DNA of 10,986 nt from NCBI GenBank assembly GCA_947039055.1, contig CAMQYB010000044.1, forward strand, positions 1 to 10,986. The letters are read 5' to 3'. Made by a program: the position numbers and the translations under genes. The stretch is from an uncultured Deferribacteraceae bacterium (GTDB lineage Bacteria; Chrysiogenota; Deferribacteres; Deferribacterales; Mucispirillaceae). The notes beneath the pieces were generated by a model. That model was not told the origin of the DNA and did no database searches. It was given only the letters and a program-made list of their open reading frames with translations. Below are positions 1 to 7,580 of this stretch, in pieces (position 1 is the first letter of the stretch; each line of letters starts with the position of its first letter).

Positions 1-156
1 TTTATACTTAAGTTTATACTTTTTTATACTTGTTTGCGTGCTTCTTTTATACTTAAGTTTATACTTTTTTATACTTGTTTGCGTGCTTCTTTTATACTTA
101 AATTTATACTTTTTTATACTTAAGTTTATGCTTAATTTTGTGCTTATTTTATACTT
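1..156. repeat. Phased tandem array of TTTATACTT units with a 45-bp higher-order repeat
   Basis: Read on the plus strand, the 9-mer TTTATACTT (AAGTATAAA on the transcribed minus strand) occurs exactly at 1, 13, 23, 46, 58, 68, 91, 103, 113 and 148. Diverged copies start at 35, 80, 125 and 137, so 14 units follow one another at steps of 10 to 12 bp, close to one helical turn. Four units form a 45-bp period: 1-45 and 46-90 are identical, and 91-121 matches the first 31 bases with one change at 102. The array begins at the window edge, so its full length is unknown. It lies just after the stop of the gp14-like gene, where a gp15-like gene would be expected next. Known parallels are the short heptamer repeat arrays near T7 genome ends; any shared role is inference. 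It could also be a simple minisatellite or a protein-binding array. Confidence 0.9.
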
Positions 157-168
157 ATTTTTGTATGA

Positions 169-765
169 TTATTTTTGAGTAGCTGTATTTAGCTTATTAA
201 TATCTTTATACAAATCGCTCATAGAACTACCAAGTGAGCTAAAGATATCAGAGTTATTTTTGCTAAGTGTATTGTTCAGTCCGAACTCTGCAGCTTTAAT
301 ATTATAATCAGTTAATATATTGTTATAATTGATTTCATGCAGTAGGTTGGTTGCAAGATGTTCTCTTTTTAATGCTTCACTATTTTGCATTTGCACTCTG
401 CTTTCTCTTTCAGTTATAACTTGATTTTCTATTCCGTTTAGCACAGCAGATGCAGATCCAGAAATTTCTACACCTGATGAAAGAATTTCAACTTCTCTAC
501 TTGCAACAGTATTTAGAGTTTGATAATCATATTGAAACATATCATAACTGTTTTGAGTTCGTATCTGTTCTGCTTCTTTTTTAGTAGTTAATATATCTAA
601 ATTTATATTATGATTTTTAATACTGTTGTCCATTCTAAGATTTGAAATATTATATTTGCTTTGCATTTTAGAAGCAGATTTATCACTTTGACTACCACTA
701 ACATTTCCAATCATTTTTAATCCAGCAGTTAAGGTTGTCATATCAACCATTGTCATTGCACCCAT
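169..765 (-). CDS. T7 gp14-like internal virion (core) protein
   Basis: The product has 198 residues; T7 gp14 is of nearly the same size. In T7-like phages gp14 is part of the ejected internal core and is thought to enter the cell envelope to help DNA entry. Visible here are a methionine-, glycine- and threonine-rich N-terminus (1-24), a long polar helical middle (about 40-95), and a motif near 96-116 beginning SSGVEISGSASAVL, which is typical of these phage core proteins, followed by charged helix to about 165 and a Ser/Asn-rich tail. There is no cleavable signal peptide. The start is the ATG at 765, preceded by AAAGGAG with about 8 nt spacing; in-frame ATGs at codons 4, 6 and 9 are less well placed. 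It overlaps the upstream stop by one base (TAATG), indicating translational coupling. Assignment rests on length, motif and position after the gp13-like gene. Confidence 0.7.
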   Translation of the reverse strand: MGAMTMVDMTTLTAGLKMIGNVSGSQSDKSASKMQSKYNISNLRMDNSIKNHNINLDILTTKKEAEQIRTQNSYDMFQYDYQTLNTVASREVEILSSGVEISGSASAVLNGIENQVITERESRVQMQNSEALKREHLATNLLHEINYNNILTDYNIKAAEFGLNNTLSKNNSDIFSSLGSSMSDLYKDINKLNTATQK

Positions 766-1256
766 TATTCATCTCCTTTAATTAATTCAGACATCATGAA
801 CATATCTTTTTTATATATGTCATACTGTTTTAGTAACGCTTCTTTTTTGTAACCAAGTATAAGATTAAACTTTATATCCTCTGGTCTATCAGCACTTACT
901 AGTGCTTGAAACCGATGTACAGTTTCAATATTATTTACACGTTCCTTCAATTTATTGAAAGAGATTACAATATATTTGAATGTACTTTTTTTATAATTTA
1001 TATACTCCTTAGATACGATATTCCAACTGCTCCACACACCTTTATGACTTCTAATAAACCCACCTATGGCTATCACTTTGTTGTTAATTATAATGGTGGT
1101 AGATGGAAAGTTTTCTATGTATAAACTTAGTTTCTCAACATGACATTTATCCTCATTATAGCGAGGTTCAAAACCTATTAAATCGCTAACTACAGCTACT
1201 CTTGTTTCTATTTTTACATCTTTATTTTGTTTTATATTTTCGATATTACTTATCAT
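765..1256 (-). CDS. GNAT-fold phage protein of the T7 gp13 (DUF2833) type
   Basis: This 163-residue protein reads like the GNAT-fold proteins found beside the tail tubular genes in T7-, BPP-1- and epsilon15-type podoviruses (DUF2833/T7 gp13 family). The central part (about 52-82) looks like two beta strands, with IAIGGFIRSHKGVWSSW at 62-78; the C-terminal part HRFQALVSADRP (114-125) and LGYKKEALLKQY (134-145) matches the end of a GNAT domain. The acetyl-CoA-binding signature of active GNATs (R/Q-x-x-G-x-G/A) is not visible before the helix at about 95-108, so I infer a structural virion role rather than acetyl transfer. The ATG at 1256 has GGAG about 8 nt upstream and lies 18 nt after the previous stop. 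T7 gp13 is needed for virion assembly; carrying that over is inference. Confidence 0.65.
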   Translation of the reverse strand: MISNIENIKQNKDVKIETRVAVVSDLIGFEPRYNEDKCHVEKLSLYIENFPSTTIIINNKVIAIGGFIRSHKGVWSSWNIVSKEYINYKKSTFKYIVISFNKLKERVNNIETVHRFQALVSADRPEDIKFNLILGYKKEALLKQYDIYKKDMFMMSELIKGDE

Positions 1257-1274
1257 TATTTCAACTCCATAATC

Positions 1275-3335
1275 TTATAAAGTTATACCTAGAACTTCTG
1301 CATAGATGCTTAAAACTGTTGCAGGTAAGGAGTTGTTCTGTTTGATAATTATTGAACAATTTTCATCGTAACCAGATATATTTCCAACATATTTAGTTCC
1401 AGAGTATAGGTCTAAGTCATTGTTATTATTCATATTATTTTCTTCAACATTATCATATTGTAACTCCATTAGTTCATCGTTATGTATTCCAACTTCCAAT
1501 CCTAAAGTGTCGAGTAGTCTAAGTTTTATACTTGTGATTTTATTCTTTCTAGCTTTTAGAGACTCAACAGCTGTTGCAGATTCTAAAGGTAATGTTTCAA
1601 GTGTTGATTCAAAATTCAATCCAACAACGATACTGTTTGCAGGTTCATCTAAAGTTATTTTTCCGTTACTATCTACTGTATATTTTTTACTTGATTTTGT
1701 GTTTGTAGAAACTTCAACAATTTTTCCTTTTAAATGTTCTAAACCTTCAAGATTAGTTGTCTCTGCTCCTTCGTATGATATGAATGAGTCAAGGTAATGA
1801 GTTTTATCAAACATTTCTAATGATTTTATTTTTGTGCCATTTACCTCTCTCTCTATTGCTACAAACAAGTTACATTCACCGTTGTTTTTGAGTGTACATA
1901 TATCAAGGAATTTTCCATCAGTAATATATCTATGCCATGCAAATACTTGATGATCTTTATCGTATGTAAGTCCTATCATTGATCCGTTGTCTAATACAAG
2001 ATAGATGATTTGATTATCTCCAGTGCTGATATCCCAGTTTATAATTTTACAATCTTTAGTAAGATGATCAGCGTAAATATTTAAGTTTGATATGCTGAAA
2101 TTATTATTTTTATTCATAGCACGAATATTTTTTCTCGTGTTATCTATAAAGAGGATATCATCACCTAATGCTTTAGGAGTCATTTCAGCAGATCCCCATG
2201 ATGAGAGTCTTCTAACTTCAACTGAGTTTGGAGTAATACTTTCACCAGAGTTTCCACTTATTCGCCACTCATCAGCATCAGAACCGATAATTAATTTATC
2301 AGAAGAGAATAACCAGTTGATAGGATTTTTCTGATTTGATGCTATTGTAAATTTCCAAGGACAAGCGTCAGTTGGAATACTTTCAGCTATAAAATTATGA
2401 AACAGTGCAGGAACAGATCCCCAAATAGTATGCTGTTCTTTATTTGATGCTGCAAAAATTAATCGTCTATCATAGAACGTAACTTTTGAAGGGTATTGAT
2501 CATGAGCTGTAAAAAGACCAAGAGATTGTGGAAATCCTTTATTATGATTTAGTTCATGGTATCCAAAATCTTTATATGAATTATTAGTAGTTTTTAAAAG
2601 AAGCGATTCAATACCATCTTCAACTTCATATAGAAGATATCCTTTTGCATAAGTAAGCATATTCCAAATTATACTTGTATAGTAATCTGGTGTAGGATAT
2701 TTCGGCACATTCATACTTGCTAATGTGTAAGATTTTGCACCAGGAATATCATCTTCATCATAAGGAATCACTGTGTAGGAAACCTTCTTATATATCGTGC
2801 CTTCTGGAATAGGTTTTCCTGTTGGTCTAGGAGTAGTGACTCTGACTTCTGTTGGTGTCATACATTTTGAATTAAATTTCATATCATAACTTGTCCATGT
2901 TGTACCGTTTAATTCAATTATTCGTGGAGCAAACCGACTATGGCAAATATATAATTTATTCTCATATTGTGCATACGAAAAATCATTAATATAGTCAACT
3001 AATATTCCAGAGTAAACTTTCAGCACACTATTATAGCTATCTAAAAGGTATCCAGTAGGTGTTATAATTCTAAAATAATTATGAGTAAATTCTAAAATAT
3101 ATGACACACTTTCAGAGTATTTAAACTGGATAAATTTTACTCCAGGATCGTAGATACTTTCATTAATTACTCCCATAAACTTTAAACCGTCACGTCTTTT
3201 TATACCTCCAAATTTTAGAGGCACAAAGTTTTCTATTTTTTTAGCAGCACGGTAATACAGATCTATATCTGTTCTTTCTGATAGTTGAGGAGATATCTCT
3301 CCTGCTGAAAAATTTTTCCATATTATTAAAGCCAT
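1275..3335 (-). CDS. Tail tubular protein B-like / stabilization protein
   Basis: The product has 686 residues. The N-terminus is the hallmark of the podoviral tail nozzle or 'stabilization protein' family: a short hydrophobic strand, then NFSAGEISPQLSERTDID (8-25), then ENFVPLKFGGIKRRDGLKFM (35-54). Further family-typical stretches follow, among them VTFYDRRLIFAAS with IWGSVPALFHNF (phage proteins of this group pair an 'RLxF' strand with a 'WGS...F' strand) and WGSAEMTPKALGDDILFID. It should sit below the A-type adaptor as the lower part of the short tail through which DNA leaves. Start ATG at 3335 with AGGA about 8 nt upstream; 18 bp separate it from the adaptor gene. Length is within the usual range for the family, and no truncation is seen. 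Confidence 0.85.
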   Translation of the reverse strand: MALIIWKNFSAGEISPQLSERTDIDLYYRAAKKIENFVPLKFGGIKRRDGLKFMGVINESIYDPGVKFIQFKYSESVSYILEFTHNYFRIITPTGYLLDSYNSVLKVYSGILVDYINDFSYAQYENKLYICHSRFAPRIIELNGTTWTSYDMKFNSKCMTPTEVRVTTPRPTGKPIPEGTIYKKVSYTVIPYDEDDIPGAKSYTLASMNVPKYPTPDYYTSIIWNMLTYAKGYLLYEVEDGIESLLLKTTNNSYKDFGYHELNHNKGFPQSLGLFTAHDQYPSKVTFYDRRLIFAASNKEQHTIWGSVPALFHNFIAESIPTDACPWKFTIASNQKNPINWLFSSDKLIIGSDADEWRISGNSGESITPNSVEVRRLSSWGSAEMTPKALGDDILFIDNTRKNIRAMNKNNNFSISNLNIYADHLTKDCKIINWDISTGDNQIIYLVLDNGSMIGLTYDKDHQVFAWHRYITDGKFLDICTLKNNGECNLFVAIEREVNGTKIKSLEMFDKTHYLDSFISYEGAETTNLEGLEHLKGKIVEVSTNTKSSKKYTVDSNGKITLDEPANSIVVGLNFESTLETLPLESATAVESLKARKNKITSIKLRLLDTLGLEVGIHNDELMELQYDNVEENNMNNNNDLDLYSGTKYVGNISGYDENCSIIIKQNNSLPATVLSIYAEVLGITL

Positions 3336-3353
3336 GATTTTATCCTAATTGAT

Positions 3354-3920
3354 TTAATGTGATAAGTTAGAGATGTTATCTCTTGAGTTTGAACTAAAGC
3401 TATTTGCATCAACTACTGATGCGACTTTCAATTTCTCTTCAGCAAGTATTTTTAAGTTAGCTGATAATTGATAGTTGTCAGTTATCGTTACTGCTAAATC
3501 TGATGCTAAAGTTGATGTTAGAGAGTCAATAAATAGTGGCGTATAAAGATGTACGTTCACTCCATTTGATGTATAAAGAATTGTTATGCTATCAAGATTG
3601 GTCAATAGTTTATCAACAGACACAACAAAATCGTAGCTGTTACTTTCAAAGACTTTAATAATGCTAATCATATCTGTAGGTAGTTGAAATATATTTTTAA
3701 ATATGTTTTGTGAGAGCGATTTATCTTCATCAACAACTTTAGCAAGCTTTGCAATTTTTCTTGCAAACGACCAATCATATCGTGAGAGAAGTTTGTTTTT
3801 ACAGTTGTCATAATATTGTTTACATACAAGTGCTTCTTTACTTTTTTCATCAAATGATTTAATAAAACTTGTGCCTATTAAACCTAATGCAATATTACAT
3901 ATATCTATTTTTGTTAGCAT
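3354..3920 (-). CDS. Tail tubular protein A-like head-tail adaptor
   Basis: The product has 188 residues; T7 gp11 (tail tubular protein A) is about the same length. The N-terminus follows the family pattern closely: helix IDICNIALGLIG (5-16), an acidic turn and helix SKEALVCKQYYDNCKNKLL (27-45), then the signature YDWSFARK (48-55). The family forms the ring that joins the portal to the tail. The gene lies between the capsid gene and the B-type tail gene, the normal place. The ATG at 3920 has AGGTGA 4 nt upstream. The start codon and first codons (ATGCTAAC) can pair with an upstream copy of GTTAGCAT, placing the ribosome site in a 15-nt loop; see the hairpin entries. Translation of this gene may therefore be set by RNA folding, which would fit its low copy number relative to the capsid protein. 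Confidence 0.85.
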   Translation of the reverse strand: MLTKIDICNIALGLIGTSFIKSFDEKSKEALVCKQYYDNCKNKLLSRYDWSFARKIAKLAKVVDEDKSLSQNIFKNIFQLPTDMISIIKVFESNSYDFVVSVDKLLTNLDSITILYTSNGVNVHLYTPLFIDSLTSTLASDLAVTITDNYQLSANLKILAEEKLKVASVVDANSFSSNSRDNISNLSH

Positions 3921-3943
3921 TTTTCACCTATTATAATGCTAAC
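3913..3943 (-). promoter_or_regulatory. Possible RBS-sequestering hairpin at the start of the A-type tail gene
   Basis: In the minus-strand RNA, GTTAGCAT (3943-3936) is an exact complement of ATGCTAAC (3920-3913), the start codon and first codons of the tail gene. The 8-bp stem would close a 15-nt loop carrying the Shine-Dalgarno sequence AGGTGA. The upstream arm is shared with the 12-bp hairpin at 3938-3968, so the two structures exclude each other. The complementarity is seen directly; a regulatory role is inference. Confidence 0.5.
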
Positions 3944-3968
3944 CCATACCATTATAGTATGAGTTAGC
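3938..3968 (-). promoter_or_regulatory. 12-bp stem-loop between capsid and tail adaptor genes
   Basis: In the minus-strand RNA the arms GCTAACTCATAC (3968-3957) and GTATGGGTTAGC (3949-3938) pair over 12 bp with a single U-G wobble and a 7-nt loop. The opposite strand would carry a C-A mismatch instead, so the structure favours the transcribed strand. It begins 13 nt after the capsid stop codon. No U-run follows, so it does not look like a standard intrinsic terminator; it could be a 3' end stabiliser, a partial attenuator, or one state of the switch with the hairpin at 3913-3943. Confidence 0.7.
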
Positions 3969-3981
3969 GTTTAACTATTTT

Positions 3982-4962
3982 CTATGTTTGCGGAACGAAT
4001 GTTTCATTGTTTGTGATTATATCTAGAGTTCTCACAGGTACTCCTCTAAAACGTAGAAGAGGTAAGCCACCTAAATTTGATTCTAAAGTATAGTTGATAT
4101 TGTTCTTATCTTTTAATGCAATTTCCATTATTGTTTTCAATTTTTTGTTTACATATAAGACAACATTTTCAGCGTCATTATTAAATTGATTTATAGCTTC
4201 AATTAAAAGATTTTCATTAAATCCACCAGCAGCTTCACCAGCTTTTTTAGCAACATCAATATTAGCAAGCCTTGCAATAGCTCTTTCATCCATAACACCT
4301 AAACCACAATGAACTTTAAAGTGATCTCTGTAACCTTGATACTTTTTACGATCTATATCATTTAATGTTACCTCACCAAGATCTTGATGTTCAACACCTT
4401 TGCTTTTGTGGTTTTTAGGGTGGAACAAGAAAGTTTTATCAACTCCCCACTGTACAAGATAACACGATGTTAAAGTTGTAGAAGTTACAATTCCACCGCT
4501 ATTAAACACATTGAATTTATCAGTTGAATTCAGTCTAGGTGCTAAACCATTGACTCTAGTTTTGTTGTCAGCATTGCTATCATAGATAATCCCTTGTGCC
4601 ATAGTTTGACCCATACCTTCAATAAATCCGTTAGCGTTAATCATACGGAAATAATCAGGGTGAGGGTGGTTATCTACTAACGCTTTATCTATTTCAGAGT
4701 AAGTTTCAAGCATCCCCATCGGTTCAGTTACAGGTATAGTTGTTGCAACTTCATTAGTAACACCAGAGTTAATTGAACGCCACTCACCAGTAGGTAGAGT
4801 AGTTCTACGAGCAAATTTATATCCGAAAGATTCATTAGCCTCCATCCAAGGGGCGTCTTTAAGAATTGGGTTTGCTTTAGATAATATCTCTGCAACTTTT
4901 GCAGCGTTACCTTTCATATCTATGCTATTTAAAATATCCTGAATTGTTAAATTATCTGCCAT
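3982..4962 (-). CDS. Major capsid protein, epsilon15 gp7/BPP-1 type
   Basis: The product has 326 residues, close to the epsilon15 gp7 length, and is expected to have the HK97 fold and form the icosahedral shell. Family-typical stretches are APWMEANESFGYKF (37-50), LPTGEWRSINSGV (56-68), GMLETYSEIDKAL (83-95), an 'FIEGM..TMAQGIIYDS' segment with 'NGLAPRLNS' following it, the DLGEVT stretch, and KYQGYRDHFKVHCGLGVMDE before 'RAIARLANID'. There is no N-terminal delta domain and no protease gene nearby, consistent with use of a separate scaffold. The ATG at 4962 follows AAAGGAG with 5-6 nt spacing, the best ribosome site in the operon, as expected for the most abundant virion protein. It is flanked by the two longest gaps in the operon (37 bp upstream, 61 bp downstream). 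Confidence 0.92.
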   Translation of the reverse strand: MADNLTIQDILNSIDMKGNAAKVAEILSKANPILKDAPWMEANESFGYKFARRTTLPTGEWRSINSGVTNEVATTIPVTEPMGMLETYSEIDKALVDNHPHPDYFRMINANGFIEGMGQTMAQGIIYDSNADNKTRVNGLAPRLNSTDKFNVFNSGGIVTSTTLTSCYLVQWGVDKTFLFHPKNHKSKGVEHQDLGEVTLNDIDRKKYQGYRDHFKVHCGLGVMDERAIARLANIDVAKKAGEAAGGFNENLLIEAINQFNNDAENVVLYVNKKLKTIMEIALKDKNNINYTLESNLGGLPLLRFRGVPVRTLDIITNNETFVPQT

Positions 4963-4999
4963 TGTGTCTCCTTTACTATAATTGTGAATTAATTAATAA

Positions 5000-5608
5000 C
5001 TACTTGTTCTCCATAGAATCAAACGAGAGTACTGGTATATTTCCTAAATAATTTTTTTTATCAGTTGATACACCTGATGAAATATTTAACTTATCTTCGC
5101 TTATAAGTTCACCAAGTTTAAGTACCATTTTGATAAATTTAGGATCGTTACCAGCTTTAGACTCTTCAATATACTCTCCAAATTCAGGAGCAAACTCTGT
5201 TAATCTTTTAGCTGTTGTAATAGACTTTTTAAGATTGGCATCGTGCTGATTTCCCCAATCGGTTTTAAGTTGAGTTATTGTATCTTCTCTTTTTTGTTCC
5301 ATATCTAAGTTGTAGTTATTCATAGATTCTAAAGTTGTTTTATTAGCCCAGCTACTTATCTCTTTAACTTGTTTATGGTTTAGTTTAAGTTTCTGTGCTA
5401 ACTCTTTAAACTCTGAATCAACTTTTTCATTTGTTGGAATATTTTCATTTTTTTCTAATTCATAGTCGTTAAAATTTTCAGGTACAATTTCATCTATACC
5501 GAAATTATTTTCAATAGTTGGTATCTGTTTATTGTTTGTATCATCTTGTTTATTCCCATTAATTATATCAGTGTTTTCTGTGTTTACAGGTGTCTCAATA
5601 TTTTGCAT
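5000..5608 (-). CDS. Capsid scaffolding / assembly protein
   Basis: This 202-residue protein lies directly before the capsid gene. It has an acidic, Asn-rich, probably disordered N-terminus (1-65), a helical core with LAQKLKLNHKQVKEISSWAN (70-89), a charged coiled-coil stretch (about 95-117) with KTDWGNQHDANLKKS (115-129), and a compact C-terminal segment with GNDPKFIKMVLKLGELISED (153-172). The 'WG..(Y/H)DANL' element and the 'GN.P..I....K.GE...ED' element are typical of scaffold proteins of BPP-1/epsilon15-like phages. The role is to guide procapsid assembly inside the shell. The start at 5608 lies 14 bp inside the preceding gene, with GAGGAAG about 7 nt upstream, so the two are probably translationally coupled. 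Function is assigned from composition, motif and position. Confidence 0.8.
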   Translation of the reverse strand: MQNIETPVNTENTDIINGNKQDDTNNKQIPTIENNFGIDEIVPENFNDYELEKNENIPTNEKVDSEFKELAQKLKLNHKQVKEISSWANKTTLESMNNYNLDMEQKREDTITQLKTDWGNQHDANLKKSITTAKRLTEFAPEFGEYIEESKAGNDPKFIKMVLKLGELISEDKLNISSGVSTDKKNYLGNIPVLSFDSMENK

Positions 5609-5900
5609 TTATATCTTCCTCTTTTTGATCTATATTTTCTAAGTTAGTAAATTCTATGTTGTGCAACTCTTTCTTGATTTTAATCATTATGTTTAAATCA
5701 ATTTTATCAAGCTCACTCTCTAACCATTTACCAAGATCAGATAACGCTGCGTTTTTATAGATCGTAGCACCTGTTGTAAATGATCCTGAAAAATGACCAA
5801 CCTTAACAAGAAGGGTAGTTAAAAAACTTATACCGCTATCACTCTTACTTATATCCGTAATAGAATTTTGCCAATAAATAGAACTCTTATCTGTTGTCAT
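5595..5900 (-). CDS. Bbp19-like phage protein
   Basis: This small protein (101 residues) sits between portal and scaffold, the same place as Bbp19 of Bordetella phage BPP-1. Residues 23-67 follow the Bbp19-family pattern: a helix (GISFLTTLLVKVG, 23-35), the conserved 'H/F-F-x-x-SF' element (HFSGSFTTGATIYKNAA, 36-52) and then LGKWLESELDKID (56-68). The family occurs in virion modules of short-tailed phages, and its exact role is not known to me. The ATG at 5900 overlaps the portal stop as ATGA, with GAGGGTGG just upstream. Its end overlaps the scaffold start by 14 bp. This places it firmly in a coupled portal, Bbp19, scaffold block. Confidence 0.75.
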   Translation of the reverse strand: MTTDKSSIYWQNSITDISKSDSGISFLTTLLVKVGHFSGSFTTGATIYKNAALSDLGKWLESELDKIDLNIMIKIKKELHNIEFTNLENIDQKEEDINAKY

Positions 5901-7573
5901 AAACCACCCTCAATTGCATTTTTTAATACACTGTTTTTACCTAAATCTATCTTCGATAATTTAGATGCGTAATCAATAACTTCTTTAACATTATTACTTT
6001 CATTCGTGGCACTCATCTGTCTTGATAACGCCTCTTCTTTATTTAATCGAATATTGATAGTTTCCTCATCTGACCTAACCATACCGTTTGGAACGCCTTC
6101 AATTGATGAGTATATATCTATTGCTTGATCTACATCAATTTTATCAATAGCATTACCATCAACTTGTGAAGCGTACGATACAAAGTTGATTAGATTTTTT
6201 ATAGACGATTTTGTGATCGCTTTTTGAGCGTTCGCAAGTAAACCTATAAACTCAGGTTTGATATCTAATCCCAATAGTTCAACAGGTGCAGGAGGTAGAA
6301 GGTTGTTCCTTTCTAATATCGCAAACACTCTGTCGAAACATGGGATTAGAAGTTCTGTTTCAATTCTTTCAAGCACAGGTCCAAGGAGTAGAAGTTTCTC
6401 TTCAGATCTCTCATTGATTTCTGTTGCAGTGACATTTGATCTATTCATCATGTATATAAAAAGATCGTTTTGAAAACTCTCTTTTAAAACCTCTTCCCAT
6501 CTATTCATAAACACTAATGCAGCGTTCAAGTCAGATGATACCGTGTATAGAGGTTTAACTTGAAACTCATCATGTCGTCCTGCATAATAGGTGATACCAC
6601 CTGGTGCATTATTGAGTTTTATATTCATAAATGACGGAACTAAAATAGGAGGATTGACAGCTTTATTTAAACCATAAGTTGTGATCTGTTCTAAAATATT
6701 TAGATTTTTTGCATCCTTAAATGCTTTAATTCCAGGTCCAACTCCGTAAGGCTCATCGTTTAAAGCATCCCACCGTGCGATATGATACGGCATCTCATTG
6801 TAGCCAGAGATATCTAAAATACCGAAACCATCTTTATCAGTAAATCCGTCAATCATCCATATAGAAGAGTAGGGCATATTATATTTATCAATTTTCTGAC
6901 TATCACGTTCTTCTCTTTTTTCTACTGCATGAATAATTTTAAGTTCGTTATCAAGACTATAATTTTTAAGATTTTCAATCGTCTTAAATCCCTTATCTTT
7001 AAATCTGTTGATGATCTGTTCGACACTCATTATCTGAGTTCGATAAACTTTATCTACTTCACCGTTACTGTTTTGAGATAATAAATATTGTCCAGCTGTG
7101 TAGGTTGTAAAAATTGGATACCCGTTTTTATCTTCATCACTATTCTCCATCGTAGACATCACAGCTGTTCCAAACGCTGTAAGTTCTATGTATGCAGAGT
7201 AGATCGCTGGATAGAAATTTGTTACTCTAAAAATACGAGACATGATCTCTTCAATCTCTGATAAATAACTTCTAACAGCTCCCCATTCATAAACTTTTTT
7301 ATTTTGCAAAGCTAGTTTAAACCATGGACGAGCAGGGGATGTTAATCCAGATTGCAGAATTGATGCAAGGTTATGCAGATATTTATTTGCTTTACTGTTG
7401 ATTGAATTATATCCATCTAACTTGTTGTTATAACTAGGATATCTTCCTCTTTCAGGACAAATATAACGAGTGATTTCTTTATAAATTGATATATGATCTG
7501 ATCGTAGTTTAGCAAGTTTTTTAATATTTCTATCAATGTTACAAGCTAATTCTTTTAATTTATCTGTGTTCAT
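5897..7573 (-). CDS. Portal protein (T7-like head-tail connector family)
   Basis: The product has 558 residues and belongs to the podoviral head-to-tail connecting protein family. It forms the twelve-subunit ring through which terminase pumps DNA and onto which the tail adaptor docks. Diagnostic stretches include SGLTSPARPWFKL (75-87), LTAFGTAVM (131-139), the 'P-Y-x-x-x-R-W' element with EPYGVGPGIKAFKDAKNLN (274-292), NPPILVPS (307-314), and the C-terminal clip/wing block with NVTATEINERSEEKLLLLGP (380-399) followed by LERIETELLIPCFDRVF (401-417). The ATG at 7573 has AGGA about 6 nt upstream and lies 7 nt after the previous stop. The TGA stop overlaps the next start as ATGA. The gene looks intact and full length. 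Confidence 0.93.
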   Translation of the reverse strand: MNTDKLKELACNIDRNIKKLAKLRSDHISIYKEITRYICPERGRYPSYNNKLDGYNSINSKANKYLHNLASILQSGLTSPARPWFKLALQNKKVYEWGAVRSYLSEIEEIMSRIFRVTNFYPAIYSAYIELTAFGTAVMSTMENSDEDKNGYPIFTTYTAGQYLLSQNSNGEVDKVYRTQIMSVEQIINRFKDKGFKTIENLKNYSLDNELKIIHAVEKREERDSQKIDKYNMPYSSIWMIDGFTDKDGFGILDISGYNEMPYHIARWDALNDEPYGVGPGIKAFKDAKNLNILEQITTYGLNKAVNPPILVPSFMNIKLNNAPGGITYYAGRHDEFQVKPLYTVSSDLNAALVFMNRWEEVLKESFQNDLFIYMMNRSNVTATEINERSEEKLLLLGPVLERIETELLIPCFDRVFAILERNNLLPPAPVELLGLDIKPEFIGLLANAQKAITKSSIKNLINFVSYASQVDGNAIDKIDVDQAIDIYSSIEGVPNGMVRSDEETINIRLNKEEALSRQMSATNESNNVKEVIDYASKLSKIDLGKNSVLKNAIEGGL

Positions 7574-7580
7574 ATCTATC

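Noticed and set aside
1..156. CRISPR array
   Set aside because: Units are directly adjacent with no unique spacers of constant length, and no cas genes are present.
906..1124. 72-codon plus-strand frame, and similar short ones at 2092, 6258, 7933 and 9136
   Set aside because: All are shadows of well-supported minus-strand genes.
1420..1797. 125-codon open frame on the plus strand
   Set aside because: Lies wholly within the B-type tail gene on the other strand; the product is low-complexity Ser/Leu/Phe typical of antisense to AT-rich coding DNA, with no family pattern.
3668..3853. 61-codon minus-strand frame inside the tail adaptor gene
   Set aside because: Out-of-frame shadow within a gene of recognised family; composition is Lys/Met-rich and gives no motif.
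3938..3968. Rho-independent terminator after the capsid gene
   Set aside because: The stem is good, but no U-run follows it on the transcribed strand and the operon continues without a new promoter; a stabiliser or translational switch fits better.
4963..4999. Separate promoter for the capsid gene
   Set aside because: A TATAGT-like -10 exists on the minus strand but nothing resembling a -35 stands 16-18 bp before it.
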